The notes under the pieces: generated by a model
What the model was told of the DNA's origin: nothing
Databases searched by the model: none
Seen by the model: only the letters and a program-made list of their open reading frames with translations
Assembly: GCF_000024405.1 (NCBI RefSeq)
Contig: NC_013517.1
Span: forward strand, 1,736,001 to 1,800,000
DNA from: Sebaldella termitidis ATCC 33386
GTDB taxonomy: Bacteria; Fusobacteriota; Fusobacteriia; Fusobacteriales; Leptotrichiaceae
Direction of reading: 5' to 3'
Length of the DNA: 64,000 nt
Translations under genes and position numbers: made by a program
Shown here: positions 33,977 to 42,968 of the stretch, in pieces
Layout of the letters: every line of letters begins with the position of its first letter
Position numbering within the stretch: the stretch's first letter is position 1

Positions 33977-35287
33977 ATGGATTTTGATGCAATTAAAGCA
34001 AAAGCAGAAGGTTACAGAGCTGACATGACTAAATTTCTTAGGGATCTTATAAGAATACCCGGAGAAAGTGCTGATGAAGAAGGTCACTCAAGAAGAATTA
34101 AAGAAGAAATGGAAAAACTAGGTTTTGATAAAGCTGAAATTGATCCTATGGGTAACGTACTTGGGTACATGGGAACAGGAAAAACTTTAATAGCTTTTGA
34201 CGGACACATAGATACAGTTGGTATAGGAGAAATTACTAACTGGAAGTTTGATCCGTATGAAGGATACGAAGATGACGAAAGTATCGGTGGAAGAGGAACT
34301 TCTGACCAGCTTGGCGGAATAGTTTCAGCAGTATACGGTGCTAAAATTATGAAAGACTTAGGAATGCTAAGTGATAAATATACAGTATTAGTAGCAGGAA
34401 CAGTTCAGGAAGAAGACTGCGACGGTCTATGCTGGGAATATATGATAAAAGAAAGCAAAATCCGTCCGGAATTCGTAGTTTCTACAGAACCAACTGACGG
34501 AGGTATCTACAGAGGACAGCGTGGACGTATGGAAATCCGTGTAGATGTTAAAGGTGTATCTTGCCATGGATCAGCTCCTGAACGTGGAGATAACGCAATC
34601 TACAAAATGGCTGATATTCTTCAGGACATTCGTGCTCTGAATGAAAATGACGCAGCAGATGACAAAGAAATAAAAGGTCTTGTAAAAATGCTTGATGAAA
34701 AGCATAATCCGCAATGGAAAGAAGCTCAGTTTTTAGGACGTGGAACAGTTACTACTTCTGAAATCTTCTTTACATCACCAAGCCGTTGCGCAGTAGCAGA
34801 TTCTTGTGCAGTTTCATTAGACCGTCGTATGACTGCCGGTGAAACATGGGAAAGCTGCCTTGAGGAAATCCGTAACCTGCCGAATGTAAAAAAATACGGA
34901 AATGATGTAAAAGTTTCTATGTATGAATATTCTCGTCCGTCATTTACAGGACTTGTTTATCCAATAGAGTGCTATTTCCCGACTTGGGTAATACCAGAAG
35001 ATCATAAAGTAACAGCTGCTTTAGAAGAAGCTTACAAAGGTCTTTACGGAGATACACGTATAGGTTCAAAAGAAACAGAAGCTATGAGAAAAGCTCGTCC
35101 GCTTACAGATAAATGGACATTCTCTACAAACGGAGTTTCTATCATGGGACGTAACGGAATACCTTGTATTGGTTTTGGACCGGGTGCAGAAGCTCAGGCT
35201 CATGCTCCGAATGAAAAAACTTGGAAAGACGACTTAGTAGTATGTGCTGCTATGTACGCTGCAATTCCGTCAACTTACACAAAGTAA
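33977..35287 (+). CDS. ygeY: YgeY-family M20 metallohydrolase
   Basis: A 436-residue M20 peptidase-type hydrolase. Metal ligands are visible in the FDGHIDTVG (about residue 77), [10 protein letters not shown] (aspartate bridge) and VQEEDCDG (glutamate pair) blocks. The AHAPNEKTW tail contains the last histidine. [14 protein letters not shown] dimerisation-region block is also present. The YgeY family is linked to selenium-dependent purine degradation loci and probably hydrolyses an amide or ureido bond of a purine breakdown intermediate; the exact substrate is not settled. A TGGAGG site precedes ATG 33977. Codons include more CGT arginine than neighbouring genes. Confidence 0.9.
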   Translation: MDFDAIKAKAEGYRADMTKFLRDLIRIPGESADEEGHSRRIKEEMEKLGFDKAEIDPMGNVLGYMGTGKTLIAFDGHIDTVGIGEITNWKFDPYEGYEDDESIGGRGTSDQLGGIVSAVYGAKIMKDLGMLSDKYTVLVAGTVQEEDCDGLCWEYMIKESKIRPEFVVSTEPTDGGIYRGQRGRMEIRVDVKGVSCHGSAPERGDNAIYKMADILQDIRALNENDAADDKEIKGLVKMLDEKHNPQWKEAQFLGRGTVTTSEIFFTSPSRCAVADSCAVSLDRRMTAGETWESCLEEIRNLPNVKKYGNDVKVSMYEYSRPSFTGLVYPIECYFPTWVIPEDHKVTAALEEAYKGLYGDTRIGSKETEAMRKARPLTDKWTFSTNGVSIMGRNGIPCIGFGPGAEAQAHAPNEKTWKDDLVVCAAMYAAIPSTYTK

Positions 35288-35374
35288 CAGAAATATTATA
35301 TAAAAGGGTGTTTATATAATAAATACGGGATTATGAAGAATAATAAAATAAAATTATAAAGGAGAAAATTAATA

Positions 35375-36580
35375 ATGGATAAAATGAAACAATTTGAAGA
35401 GATAATAGCAAGACTGGAAAAATTAGATTATAAAGATATGTTAAATGATGATTTCTTTTTAACATGGGACAAATCAACAGACGAGTTAAATTCAGTTTTT
35501 GCAGTAGCAGACGCTTTACGTAACTTAAGAGAACAAAACATATCTACTAAAGTATTTGACAGCGGATTAGGAATTTCATTATTTAGAGATAATTCTACAA
35601 GAACTAGATTTAGTTTTGCAAGTGCTTGTAATCTTTTAGGTCTTGAAGTACAGGATCTTGATGAAGGAAAATCACAGATTGCTCATGGGGAAACAGTAAG
35701 AGAAACTGCAAATATGATCTCTTTTATGGCTGATATAATCGGTATCAGAGATGATATGTATATCGGAAAAGGACATACTTACATGCAGGAAGTATCACAG
35801 GCTGTTCAGGAAGGACACAAAGACGGCGTGTTAGAGCAAAGACCAACTTTAGTTAACTTACAGTGTGATATAGATCACCCTACTCAAAGTATGGCTGATA
35901 TGTTACATATTATCCATGAATTCGGAGGGGTAGAAAACTTAAAAGGAAAGAAAATAGCTATGACTTGGGCATATTCTCCGTCATACGGAAAGCCTCTGTC
36001 TGTTCCTCAAGGGATCATAGGTCTAATGAGCAGATTTGGTATGGAAGTAGTACTTGCTCACCCTGAAGGATATGAAGTAATGCCTGAAGTAGAAGAAGTA
36101 GCTAGAAAGAACGCTGAAGCTTCTGGAGGAAGTTTCGTAAAAACTAATAATATGGCTGAAGCATTTAAAGATGCAGATATAGTTTATCCAAAGAGCTGGG
36201 CTCCATTTGCTGCTATGGAAAAAAGAACTAATCTTTACGGAGAAGGAAAATTCGACGAAATTAATGTTTTAGAGAAAGAATTATTAGCTCAAAATGCTAA
36301 CCATAAAGATTGGGAGTGTACTGAAGAGTTAATGAAGACAACAACTGAAGGAAAAGCTCTTTACATGCACTGTTTACCAGCAGATATAACAGGAGTAAGC
36401 TGCAAAGAGGGAGAAGTAGAAGCATCAGTATTCGACAGATACAGAGTACCTTTATATAAAGAGGCTGGATATAAACCTTATATCATAGCTGCAATGATGT
36501 TCTTAAGTAAAGTAAAAGATCCTGTGGCTACATTAAAAGCTCTTAGTGAAGGTAAAAAACCAAGATTTTTTGAAAAATAA
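35375..36580 (+). CDS. ygeW: YgeW-type knotted carbamoyltransferase
   Basis: A 401-residue member of the aspartate/ornithine carbamoyltransferase superfamily. The carbamoyl-phosphate site appears as FRDNSTRTRFSF (about residues 70-81). The DEGKSQIAHGET block and the HCLPADI motif (about 333-339) are conserved. An insertion typical of the knotted C-terminal domain of YgeW is present between them. Family knowledge: YgeW does not use ornithine or aspartate, and its partner in purine fermentation is presumably a ureido compound. It probably phosphorolyses the substrate to carbamoyl phosphate, which the carbamate kinase 130 bp downstream turns into ATP. A GGAG site precedes ATG. Confidence 0.92.
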   Translation: MDKMKQFEEIIARLEKLDYKDMLNDDFFLTWDKSTDELNSVFAVADALRNLREQNISTKVFDSGLGISLFRDNSTRTRFSFASACNLLGLEVQDLDEGKSQIAHGETVRETANMISFMADIIGIRDDMYIGKGHTYMQEVSQAVQEGHKDGVLEQRPTLVNLQCDIDHPTQSMADMLHIIHEFGGVENLKGKKIAMTWAYSPSYGKPLSVPQGIIGLMSRFGMEVVLAHPEGYEVMPEVEEVARKNAEASGGSFVKTNNMAEAFKDADIVYPKSWAPFAAMEKRTNLYGEGKFDEINVLEKELLAQNANHKDWECTEELMKTTTEGKALYMHCLPADITGVSCKEGEVEASVFDRYRVPLYKEAGYKPYIIAAMMFLSKVKDPVATLKALSEGKKPRFFEK

Positions 36581-36631
36581 GAATATTTAGTATTATTTAG
36601 GTGTTAGCGCACATTTTATATAAAATCCATA

Positions 36632-36690
36632 GGACTGCCTAAAGAGTTGCACAACATCTTACATCATAAAAAAGGCAGTCTTATTTTAAT
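36632..36690 (+). terminator. Terminator or attenuator between ygeW and carbamate kinase
   Basis: GGACTGCCT (36632-36640) and AGGCAGTC (36673-36680) form a stem with a 32-base loop, followed by TTATTTTAA. It ends about 20 bp before the carbamate kinase ATG, so it may limit rather than block read-through. Confidence 0.6.
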
Positions 36691-36710
36691 TCAAAATTTT
36701 GGAGGAAATA

Positions 36711-37652
36711 ATGAAAAATAGAATCGTAGTTGCATTAGGTGGAAATGCACTTGGGAACAGTGCTAAAGAACAAAGAGATGCAGTAAGAGAAACGGCAATA
36801 CCGATAGTTGATCTGATTGAAGCAGGACACGAAGTAATACTTGCCCATGGGAATGGTCCGCAGGTAGGAATGATAAATCTGGCGATGGATTCTGCTACAA
36901 AAAATCTTCCGAGCTTTGCAGAAATGCCGATAACTGAATGTGTGGCAATGAGTCAGGGATATATAGGCTATCATTTGCAGAGATTCATAAGAGATGAATT
37001 AAAAAGAAGAAATATTGATAAAGAAGTAGCTACTATAGTTACTGAAGTATTAGTAGACGGGGATGATCCTGCATTCAAAAGTCCTAATAAACCAATAGGC
37101 GCATTCTATACTAAGGAAGAAGCAGAAAAGCTGGAAAAACAGGGATATACTATGATGGAGGATGCCGGAAGAGGATACAGAAGAGTGGTAGCTTCTCCAA
37201 AACCTGTGGATATAGTACAAAAGAAAACAATTAAAACATTAATTGATAATTCGCAAATAGTTATAACTGTCGGCGGTGGGGGAATTCCCGTAAAATATGT
37301 AGAAGGAAAAGGAACTCTCGGGGAATTTGCAGTAATTGACAAAGATTTCGCATCTGCAAAGCTGGCTGAATTAATAGATGCAGATTATCTGATAATATTA
37401 ACAGCAGTAGAAAAAATAGCTATTAACTATGGTAAGGAAAATGAGCAGTGGCTTGATAAATTATCAATAGATGATGCTAAAAAATATATAAAAGAAGGAC
37501 ATTTTGCTCCGGGATCAATGCTTCCGAAGGTAGAAGCCGCTTTAGGTTTTGCTGCGTCAAAACAGGGAAGAAGAGCGCTTGTTACATCATTGGAAAAAGC
37601 AAAGGACGGGATAGCAGGATTAACAGGAACAGTAATAGTAGATGAAAAATAA
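36711..37652 (+). CDS. arcC: Carbamate kinase
   Basis: A 313-residue protein of the amino-acid-kinase fold, started at ATG 36711, six bases after GGAGG (the TTG 36699 overlaps the site). Family blocks include ALGGNALG near residue 10, the HGNGPQVG loop, SQGYIGYHLQ, and VGGGGIPV with the DADYLIILTAV end. It transfers phosphate from carbamoyl phosphate to ADP, giving ATP, ammonia and CO2. With YgeW and YgeY it forms the energy-yielding end of purine fermentation. In E. coli the equivalent gene is yqeA in the same type of locus. Confidence 0.93.
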   Translation: MKNRIVVALGGNALGNSAKEQRDAVRETAIPIVDLIEAGHEVILAHGNGPQVGMINLAMDSATKNLPSFAEMPITECVAMSQGYIGYHLQRFIRDELKRRNIDKEVATIVTEVLVDGDDPAFKSPNKPIGAFYTKEEAEKLEKQGYTMMEDAGRGYRRVVASPKPVDIVQKKTIKTLIDNSQIVITVGGGGIPVKYVEGKGTLGEFAVIDKDFASAKLAELIDADYLIILTAVEKIAINYGKENEQWLDKLSIDDAKKYIKEGHFAPGSMLPKVEAALGFAASKQGRRALVTSLEKAKDGIAGLTGTVIVDEK

Positions 37653-37718
37653 AATGTTATAAAAAGTTATGTAATAAATATAATTTAACTTTATACAACA
37701 TACTTCCAGGCTAAATCA

Positions 37719-37781
37719 AATATACTTTTAAGTATATTGAAATAAAAAAAGGGCACGAATAAATCAGCCGGGGAAACCCGG
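37719..37781 (+). other. Two hairpins in the ORF92/permease leader
   Basis: AATATACTT (37719-37727) and AAGTATATT (37730-37738) form a perfect 9-bp stem. CCGGG (37768-37772) and CCCGG (37777-37781) form a 5-bp stem closed by a GAAA tetraloop. They lie in the 147-bp gap after carbamate kinase, and an AGAGGTG site follows the tetraloop hairpin directly. Confidence 0.5.
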
Positions 37782-37799
37782 TGAAAGAGGTGTAGAAAT

Positions 37800-38078
37800 A
37801 TGAGCGATGGTGAAGTAAGAGGAAGACTTAAGAGTGAAAGAAATTTTCAGATAAAAAAAATTAAGTCATTTAGGATTAGAAAAAGTCCAGGAGAAGAGAA
37901 TTTACCATTTGAGAGAGATAATTTAATAAACAGACAAGTGAAAATAAATTCAAATCCATTCTATTTCGGACTTCCACAATTAAATATTGCAGCGATTCCT
38001 GTACTCTTGCCAAGCTTGTCATTTTTTACAAATGCAGCAAGGAGAGGAAGGATTCGCCGGAAGTTTATGGCACTTTGA
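37800..38078 (+). CDS. Hypothetical 92-residue basic protein, may be non-coding
   Basis: ATG 37800 has a good AGAGGTG site upstream, which is the main support. The product is strongly basic (many Arg/Lys, ending NAARRGRIRRKFMAL) and resembles no family I know. A membrane-like stretch IPVLLPSLSFF lies near the end. The DNA of its 3' part has GC-rich patches (about 38029-38070) unlike the flanking AT-rich genes. It could instead be a structured RNA or a decayed gene fragment between carbamate kinase and the first permease. Coding evidence is weak. Confidence 0.3.
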   Translation: MSDGEVRGRLKSERNFQIKKIKSFRIRKSPGEENLPFERDNLINRQVKINSNPFYFGLPQLNIAAIPVLLPSLSFFTNAARRGRIRRKFMAL

Positions 38079-38148
38079 AAAATTGATTATTTTTTTTAAA
38101 AATTAAGAATGATTAATTTTTTGAGAAGAAGTAGAATGGAGGAAAGAC

Positions 38149-39501
38149 GTGAGTAAAACAGCAAGTAATTCAGTATTTGACATAGACGGCAAACCGTCAT
38201 TTAAGGCAGCTTTTCCACTTTCATTACAGCATGTGCTGGCTATGGTAGTGGGAAATATTACACCGGCAATAATAGTTGCCAATGTGTGTAAATTAAGTCA
38301 GGCCGATAAGACTTTATTAGTACAGTGTGCATTTTTTATAGCCGGTATAGCAACATTGCTTCAGCTTTATCCTGTATGGAAATTCGGAGCCAGATTACCG
38401 GTAATAATGGGTGTTAGTTTTGCATATGTTCCGACACTGACTACATTGGGAAGCCAGTATGGAATAAAAGCCATTTTTGGAGCCCAGCTTGTAGGAGGGG
38501 TAGTAGCTATATTCGTGGGAATATTTTTGAAACATCTCAGAAAGTATTTTCCGCCGATAGTAGCCGGGACCGTAGTGCTTACGATAGGGCTTTCATTATA
38601 TACAATAGCTATAAAATATATGGCAGGCGGGGCCAATCTTCCTCCGGAAGAGTTTGGTTCGCTGAAACACTGGGGAGTAGCAGTCTTAACATTAGTAGTA
38701 GTGCTTATATGCAACCAGTTTGGTAAGGGTTATGTGAAGCTTGCTTCTATATTAATAGGGATTGTCGTAGGATATGTAGTGGCATTCATGCTTGGAATGG
38801 TTAATTTTGCTAGTATAGGTCAGGCGGGATGGTTCTCTGTACCAAAACCTATGCATTTCGGCTTGGAATTTCCAATAAATGCCATTATATCAATGTCAAT
38901 AATATATATTGTAAACTCTGTACAGGCAGTGGGAGACATTTCTGCTACTACGGTAGGAGGAATGGGAAGGGAAGCCACAGATGAGGAACTCGCGGGAGGA
39001 ATCATGGGAAATGGATTATCCAGCGTAGTCGCTTCGTTTTTCGGCGGACTCCCTACAGCGACATACAGTCAGAATGTAGGAATAGTAGCAATGACAAAAG
39101 TGGTCAGCCGGTATATTTTAGGTTTGGCAGCAGTAGTAATTCTGCTTGCAGGATTTATACCTAAAATAGGGGCAGTAATGACAACAATTCCGCAGTCTGT
39201 TCTTGGAGGAGCTACAATAACTGTCTTTGGAATGATAACAATGACAGGAATAAGATTAATTATTCAGGATGAATTATCAAATAGAAATGTTACAATAGTC
39301 GGTTTATCATTAGCATTAGGTATGGGTATTTCACTGGTACCCGAATCTCTCAGTCACTTTCCCGAATCTATAAGAATAATATTCGGAAGTTCGGCTGTAG
39401 TAATCTCTTCACTATTAGCGTTCACGCTCAATATTATTTTACCTAAAGCAACAATAGTTGATGAAGAAAAAGAACGTAAAAAGTTCGAAAGCAAAAGTTA
39501 A
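38149..39501 (+). CDS. NCS2-family nucleobase permease (first copy)
   Basis: A 450-residue membrane protein of the uracil/xanthine permease (NCS2/NAT) family starting at GTG after GGAGGAAAGAC. Family signatures: a conserved LQHVLAMVVGN in the first helix, an VMGVSFAYVP block (helix 3), and the NAT motif QNVGIVAMTK with the AVVILLAGFIPKIGAVMTTIPQ part after it. It probably imports xanthine, urate or another purine by proton symport. It is closely related to the next permease (same RxATDEEL/REATGEET region) but diverged. The pair follows the carbamate kinase gene and may be separately regulated. Confidence 0.9.
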   Translation: MSKTASNSVFDIDGKPSFKAAFPLSLQHVLAMVVGNITPAIIVANVCKLSQADKTLLVQCAFFIAGIATLLQLYPVWKFGARLPVIMGVSFAYVPTLTTLGSQYGIKAIFGAQLVGGVVAIFVGIFLKHLRKYFPPIVAGTVVLTIGLSLYTIAIKYMAGGANLPPEEFGSLKHWGVAVLTLVVVLICNQFGKGYVKLASILIGIVVGYVVAFMLGMVNFASIGQAGWFSVPKPMHFGLEFPINAIISMSIIYIVNSVQAVGDISATTVGGMGREATDEELAGGIMGNGLSSVVASFFGGLPTATYSQNVGIVAMTKVVSRYILGLAAVVILLAGFIPKIGAVMTTIPQSVLGGATITVFGMITMTGIRLIIQDELSNRNVTIVGLSLALGMGISLVPESLSHFPESIRIIFGSSAVVISSLLAFTLNIILPKATIVDEEKERKKFESKS

Positions 39502-39555
39502 AAAATTCATTTATAAATATTTTTATATAAAAACTATTGTTGGAGGGAAAATTTT

Positions 39556-40953
39556 ATGGGTAAAAAAAATCAGAACGATCATGAATTGATCTATCAGTTG
39601 GATGGGAAACCAAGTTTTGGAGTAGCGTTTCCTTTAGGATTACAGCATGTGCTTGCGATGTTTACAGGAAATCTGGCACCGGTGTTGATTCTTATCGGGG
39701 TGCTGAAATTACCTCAGGATCAAAGCTTGAGAATGATACAGTGTGCGATGTTTGTTTCGGGGTTAACTACATTTGTTCAGTTATATCCAATAAAAATCGG
39801 GAAATTTCAGATCGGGGCAGGTCTGCCGATAGTAATGGGAACTTCATTTGCATTTGTACCGACTGCTAAAAACATAGGCTTGCAGTACGGACTTGCAGGA
39901 GTACTGGGCGGAGCACTTTTAGGAAGCTTGGTAGAGGTGGTTATGGGATTTTTCTATAAACCGCTGAAAAAATTCTTTCCGCCGTTAGTAGTAGGAGCTG
40001 TATTAATAACTATAGGAATTCATTTGCTGAAAGTAGGAGTAGATTACTTCGCAGGGGGAGTAGGATCGAGTGATTACGGATCACCGAAGAATCTTTTCTT
40101 AGGATTCTTAGTATTCGCAGTAATAATGTCATTACAAAGATTTGGAAAAGGAATGTGGAAGATATCTGCAATATTAATAGGGCTGATAGTAGGTTATCTG
40201 GTGGCAATACCGCTTGGTAAAGTAGATTTCAGCCATATTACCGAAGCAGGATGGCTTGCACTTCCGGTACCATTGGTAATGCCTTGGGAATTTGAATTTC
40301 ATTTAGAGGCTATTCTGAGTTTTGCAGCTATATATATAGTTTCAGGACTGGAAACAATAGGTAATACTTCCGGTATTACAATAGCAGGATTTAACAGAGA
40401 GGCTACAGGGGAAGAAACTTCGGGAGGAATACTTGCCGATGCCCTTGGATCTACAACTGCTACATTGTTTAATGCTTTGCCGAACACGGCTTTCGGACAG
40501 AATGCAGGAATAGTTTCTATGACTAAGGTAGTAAATAAATGGTGTATAGCTATGGGAGCTTTTGTTTTAATGGGTGCGGCTCTTTTCCCGAAAATCGGTG
40601 CAATATTTAATGCAATGCCAAGCAGCGTTCTTGGCGGTGCAGTAATTACAGTTTTTGCAATGATACTGATAAACGGGATAAAAATGATAGCTAAAGCAGG
40701 ATTTAGTGAAAGAAATGTTATAATTTTAGGTGTAACTTTTGGTATTGGTCTTGGACTCGGGGGAGATCCAAATGTAACTGCACAATTACCAGGTTTTATA
40801 AGCTTTATATTTAAGGATACAGTAGCATGTGTATGTATAGTTTCTATAATTGCGAATTTAATATTCCCGCCAAGCAAAGAGGATAAGGAACTGGCCAAGG
40901 CAGCTATGCTTGAGGAAGAAATCAAGGAAGAGAAAGCTCTTGTTTTGGAATAA
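39556..40953 (+). CDS. NCS2-family nucleobase permease (second copy)
   Basis: A 465-residue permease paralogous to the first, with LQHVLAMFTGN in helix 1, GLPIVMGTSFAFVP in helix 3 and the NAT motif QNAGIVSMTK. An acidic tail (EEEIKEEKALVLE) follows the last helix. Differences from the first copy in the NAT motif suggest different base specificity. TGGAGGG precedes ATG 39556. 54 bp separate the two genes, so they are co-transcribed; a hairpin-plus-T tract follows (40978-41000). Confidence 0.9.
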   Translation: MGKKNQNDHELIYQLDGKPSFGVAFPLGLQHVLAMFTGNLAPVLILIGVLKLPQDQSLRMIQCAMFVSGLTTFVQLYPIKIGKFQIGAGLPIVMGTSFAFVPTAKNIGLQYGLAGVLGGALLGSLVEVVMGFFYKPLKKFFPPLVVGAVLITIGIHLLKVGVDYFAGGVGSSDYGSPKNLFLGFLVFAVIMSLQRFGKGMWKISAILIGLIVGYLVAIPLGKVDFSHITEAGWLALPVPLVMPWEFEFHLEAILSFAAIYIVSGLETIGNTSGITIAGFNREATGEETSGGILADALGSTTATLFNALPNTAFGQNAGIVSMTKVVNKWCIAMGAFVLMGAALFPKIGAIFNAMPSSVLGGAVITVFAMILINGIKMIAKAGFSERNVIILGVTFGIGLGLGGDPNVTAQLPGFISFIFKDTVACVCIVSIIANLIFPPSKEDKELAKAAMLEEEIKEEKALVLE

Positions 40954-40977
40954 AAATTGCAATATTTGAGGGATAAG

Positions 40978-41143
40978 CTGATTTAATTTTTAATCAGTTT
41001 TGGGGAAAAGCCTAGTATAATATCTCATTTTCAAAAACTAATCTGATTAGATGTGAACGAGATATTATACCAAAAGCATGTCAGAAAATGAAACAGCCAG
41101 ACTTCGATAAAAAAAAGTGCTGTCTGTTTCGTTCATGCTTTTT
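40978..41143 (+). promoter_or_regulatory. Multi-hairpin leader/terminator array before the 8-oxoguanine deaminase
   Basis: Three structures stand in the 281-bp gap. CTGATT/AATCAG with a short T run at 40978-41001 is a likely permease terminator. A perfect 12-bp inverted repeat (GTATAATATCTC at 41015-41026, GAGATATTATAC at 41059-41070) follows. AAAAGCATG at 41072-41080 pairs with CATGCTTTTT at 41134-41143, with an inner GAAACAG/CTGTTTC pair, and is an intrinsic terminator. The tandem helix-then-terminator order before a gene is what an attenuation control element would look like. Confidence 0.55.
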
Positions 41144-41234
41144 AATAAGGCAGAAATACTATACTAAAAATTCTTATAAAGGCTAAAATTGAGGTCTTCT
41201 TAATTTCTAAACTAAATTTGAAGGAGAAGCGCCC

Positions 41235-42623
41235 ATGTCAAAATTACTGTTAAAAAATGTTGATTATCTGGTAACCTTTAACGATAAAGATGAAATTTTG
41301 AGAAATTATGATATTCTCGTTGAGGGAAATAAGATAACAAAAATAGGAAAAGATATCCAGACGGATGAAACAGGCGATACAGAGATAATCGATGCGACTG
41401 GAAAAGTAGTTCTTCCGGGTTTTGTAAATACTCACCACCATTTGTACCAGACAATGTTCCGGGGAATAGATGAGGTACAGGAAATGCCTCTTTTTCCATG
41501 GTTGGAAGGACTGTATGAATTTTGGAAATATCTAAATGAAGAAACTGTATATTACGGTTCGATGGTAGGGTTTTCAGAATTACTGAAAACAGGATGTACT
41601 ACAACAATGGATCATCACTATGTATTTCCGAATACTAGTAAAAGTACGTTAATAGACGAACAATTCAGAGCGTCAGAAGAAATAGGTATAAGATTTCATG
41701 CGACAAGAGGTTCTATGTCACGTGGAAAAGAACAGGGAGGACTGCCGCCTGACAGTGTAGTTCAGAGTGAAGAAGAGATACTGTTAGACTCGGAAAGGTT
41801 AATAGATAAGTTTCATGATTCTGAGGACTATGCTATGAAAAGAGTGGCTCTGGCTCCATGTTCACCGTTCTCGGTTACAAAAAGCCTGATGAAAAGTTCG
41901 GCTGAATTAGCCAGAAAAAAAGGAGTAATGCTGCATACACATCTGGCTGAAACTATGGATGAAGAAGAATTTTGTATTTCAGTATACGGTATGAGACCGG
42001 TAGAGCTTATGGAGGATACCGGATGGATCGGACCGGATGTATGGTTCGCCCACGGAATATATTTTAACGATGATGAATTAAAAAGATTGAAAGGCAGCGG
42101 AATAGCCCACTGTCCGAGTTCAAATATGAAATTAAACAGCGGAATATGCAGAACTACAGAATTAGTCAGAGCAGGAGTAAATATTGGAATAGCAGTGGAC
42201 GGAAGTGCTTCTAATGACGGGTCAAATATGTGGGAAGAAGTCAGAAGGGCGTATCTGCTGAATCATTTAAAATATGGAGTAAACGGTTTAAATGCATATG
42301 AAATATTGAAAATGGCAACAAAAGGCGGAGCAAGAGTATTGGGAAGAAATGATATAGGAACACTTGAAGTAGATAAGGCAGCAGACATTGTTGTATACGA
42401 TCTGTCTGATATAGCGTATGCGGGATGCCATAATCCGCTGACTTCCTTGGTATGCTGCGGAAACAGCAGTTTGGTTGATATGACAATAGTCAATGGAAAA
42501 GTAGTAGTGAAAAATGGTATAGTCTTAACTATAAATACGCAGGAAACTGCAATAAAAGCTCACAGTCATGCATCAAAATTAGTGGAAAGAAGAAGAGAGG
42601 AAATACTATCAAATAAAAACTAA
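41235..42623 (+). CDS. 8-oxoguanine deaminase/amidohydrolase
   Basis: A 462-residue amidohydrolase-superfamily deaminase. The metal-binding NTHHHLYQT (HxH) motif is near residue 67. CTTTMDHH follows, and HTHLAE near 240 holds the third histidine. The VDGSASND aspartate near 320 completes the site. The long GYxR-type N-terminal block and LFPWLEGLYEFW segment are typical of 8-oxoguanine deaminases, which release ammonia to give urate. It could also act on guanine. A GGAG site precedes ATG. In a purine-fermentation locus it would feed oxidised guanine into the urate pool. Confidence 0.85.
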   Translation: MSKLLLKNVDYLVTFNDKDEILRNYDILVEGNKITKIGKDIQTDETGDTEIIDATGKVVLPGFVNTHHHLYQTMFRGIDEVQEMPLFPWLEGLYEFWKYLNEETVYYGSMVGFSELLKTGCTTTMDHHYVFPNTSKSTLIDEQFRASEEIGIRFHATRGSMSRGKEQGGLPPDSVVQSEEEILLDSERLIDKFHDSEDYAMKRVALAPCSPFSVTKSLMKSSAELARKKGVMLHTHLAETMDEEEFCISVYGMRPVELMEDTGWIGPDVWFAHGIYFNDDELKRLKGSGIAHCPSSNMKLNSGICRTTELVRAGVNIGIAVDGSASNDGSNMWEEVRRAYLLNHLKYGVNGLNAYEILKMATKGGARVLGRNDIGTLEVDKAADIVVYDLSDIAYAGCHNPLTSLVCCGNSSLVDMTIVNGKVVVKNGIVLTINTQETAIKAHSHASKLVERRREEILSNKN

Positions 42624-42678
42624 TATTTTATATTTTACAGATATTAAAAAAATGTCCGGAAAAATACTAAGATATTAG

Positions 42679-42784
42679 CCTCTTTCGGAATGTTTTACAT
42701 GAAAGAGGGTATTAATGCTCTGATTTGGTTATAGAAAGTCAGGGCAGTTGTACCATATTTGGCCGGTTTAATCATAATAAACCG
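42679..42784 (+). promoter_or_regulatory. Triple-hairpin leader before third permease
   Basis: CCTCTTTC/GAAAGAGG (42679-42708), GCTCTGATTT/AAGTCAGGGC (42717-42745, with G-T pairs) and CGGTTTA/TAAACCG (42764-42784) are consecutive stems without a T run, in the 345-bp gap between the deaminase and permease. The remainder of the gap (42785-42968) is AT-rich with no visible frame. This is a candidate structured RNA, possibly base-sensing. Confidence 0.5.
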
Positions 42785-42968
42785 ATCAGATAACAGTAGT
42801 TATTTCGATATATCTTCGTCTTTAGTTTGTTACTATTATTTTTGCTGATTGCTCAAACCAAATATATTAATAAAGTAAAGAAAATAAAATATAAAAGTTG
42901 ATATTATTAGACAATATAAAAAGGCACATAATTATATAATAATAGCGGACTATTTGGATAGGAGATAT

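Noticed and set aside
40299-40925. 208-codon minus-strand frame opposite the second permease
   Set aside because: Antisense shadow of a hydrophobic gene, giving an artificial Pro/Ile/Ala-rich sequence.
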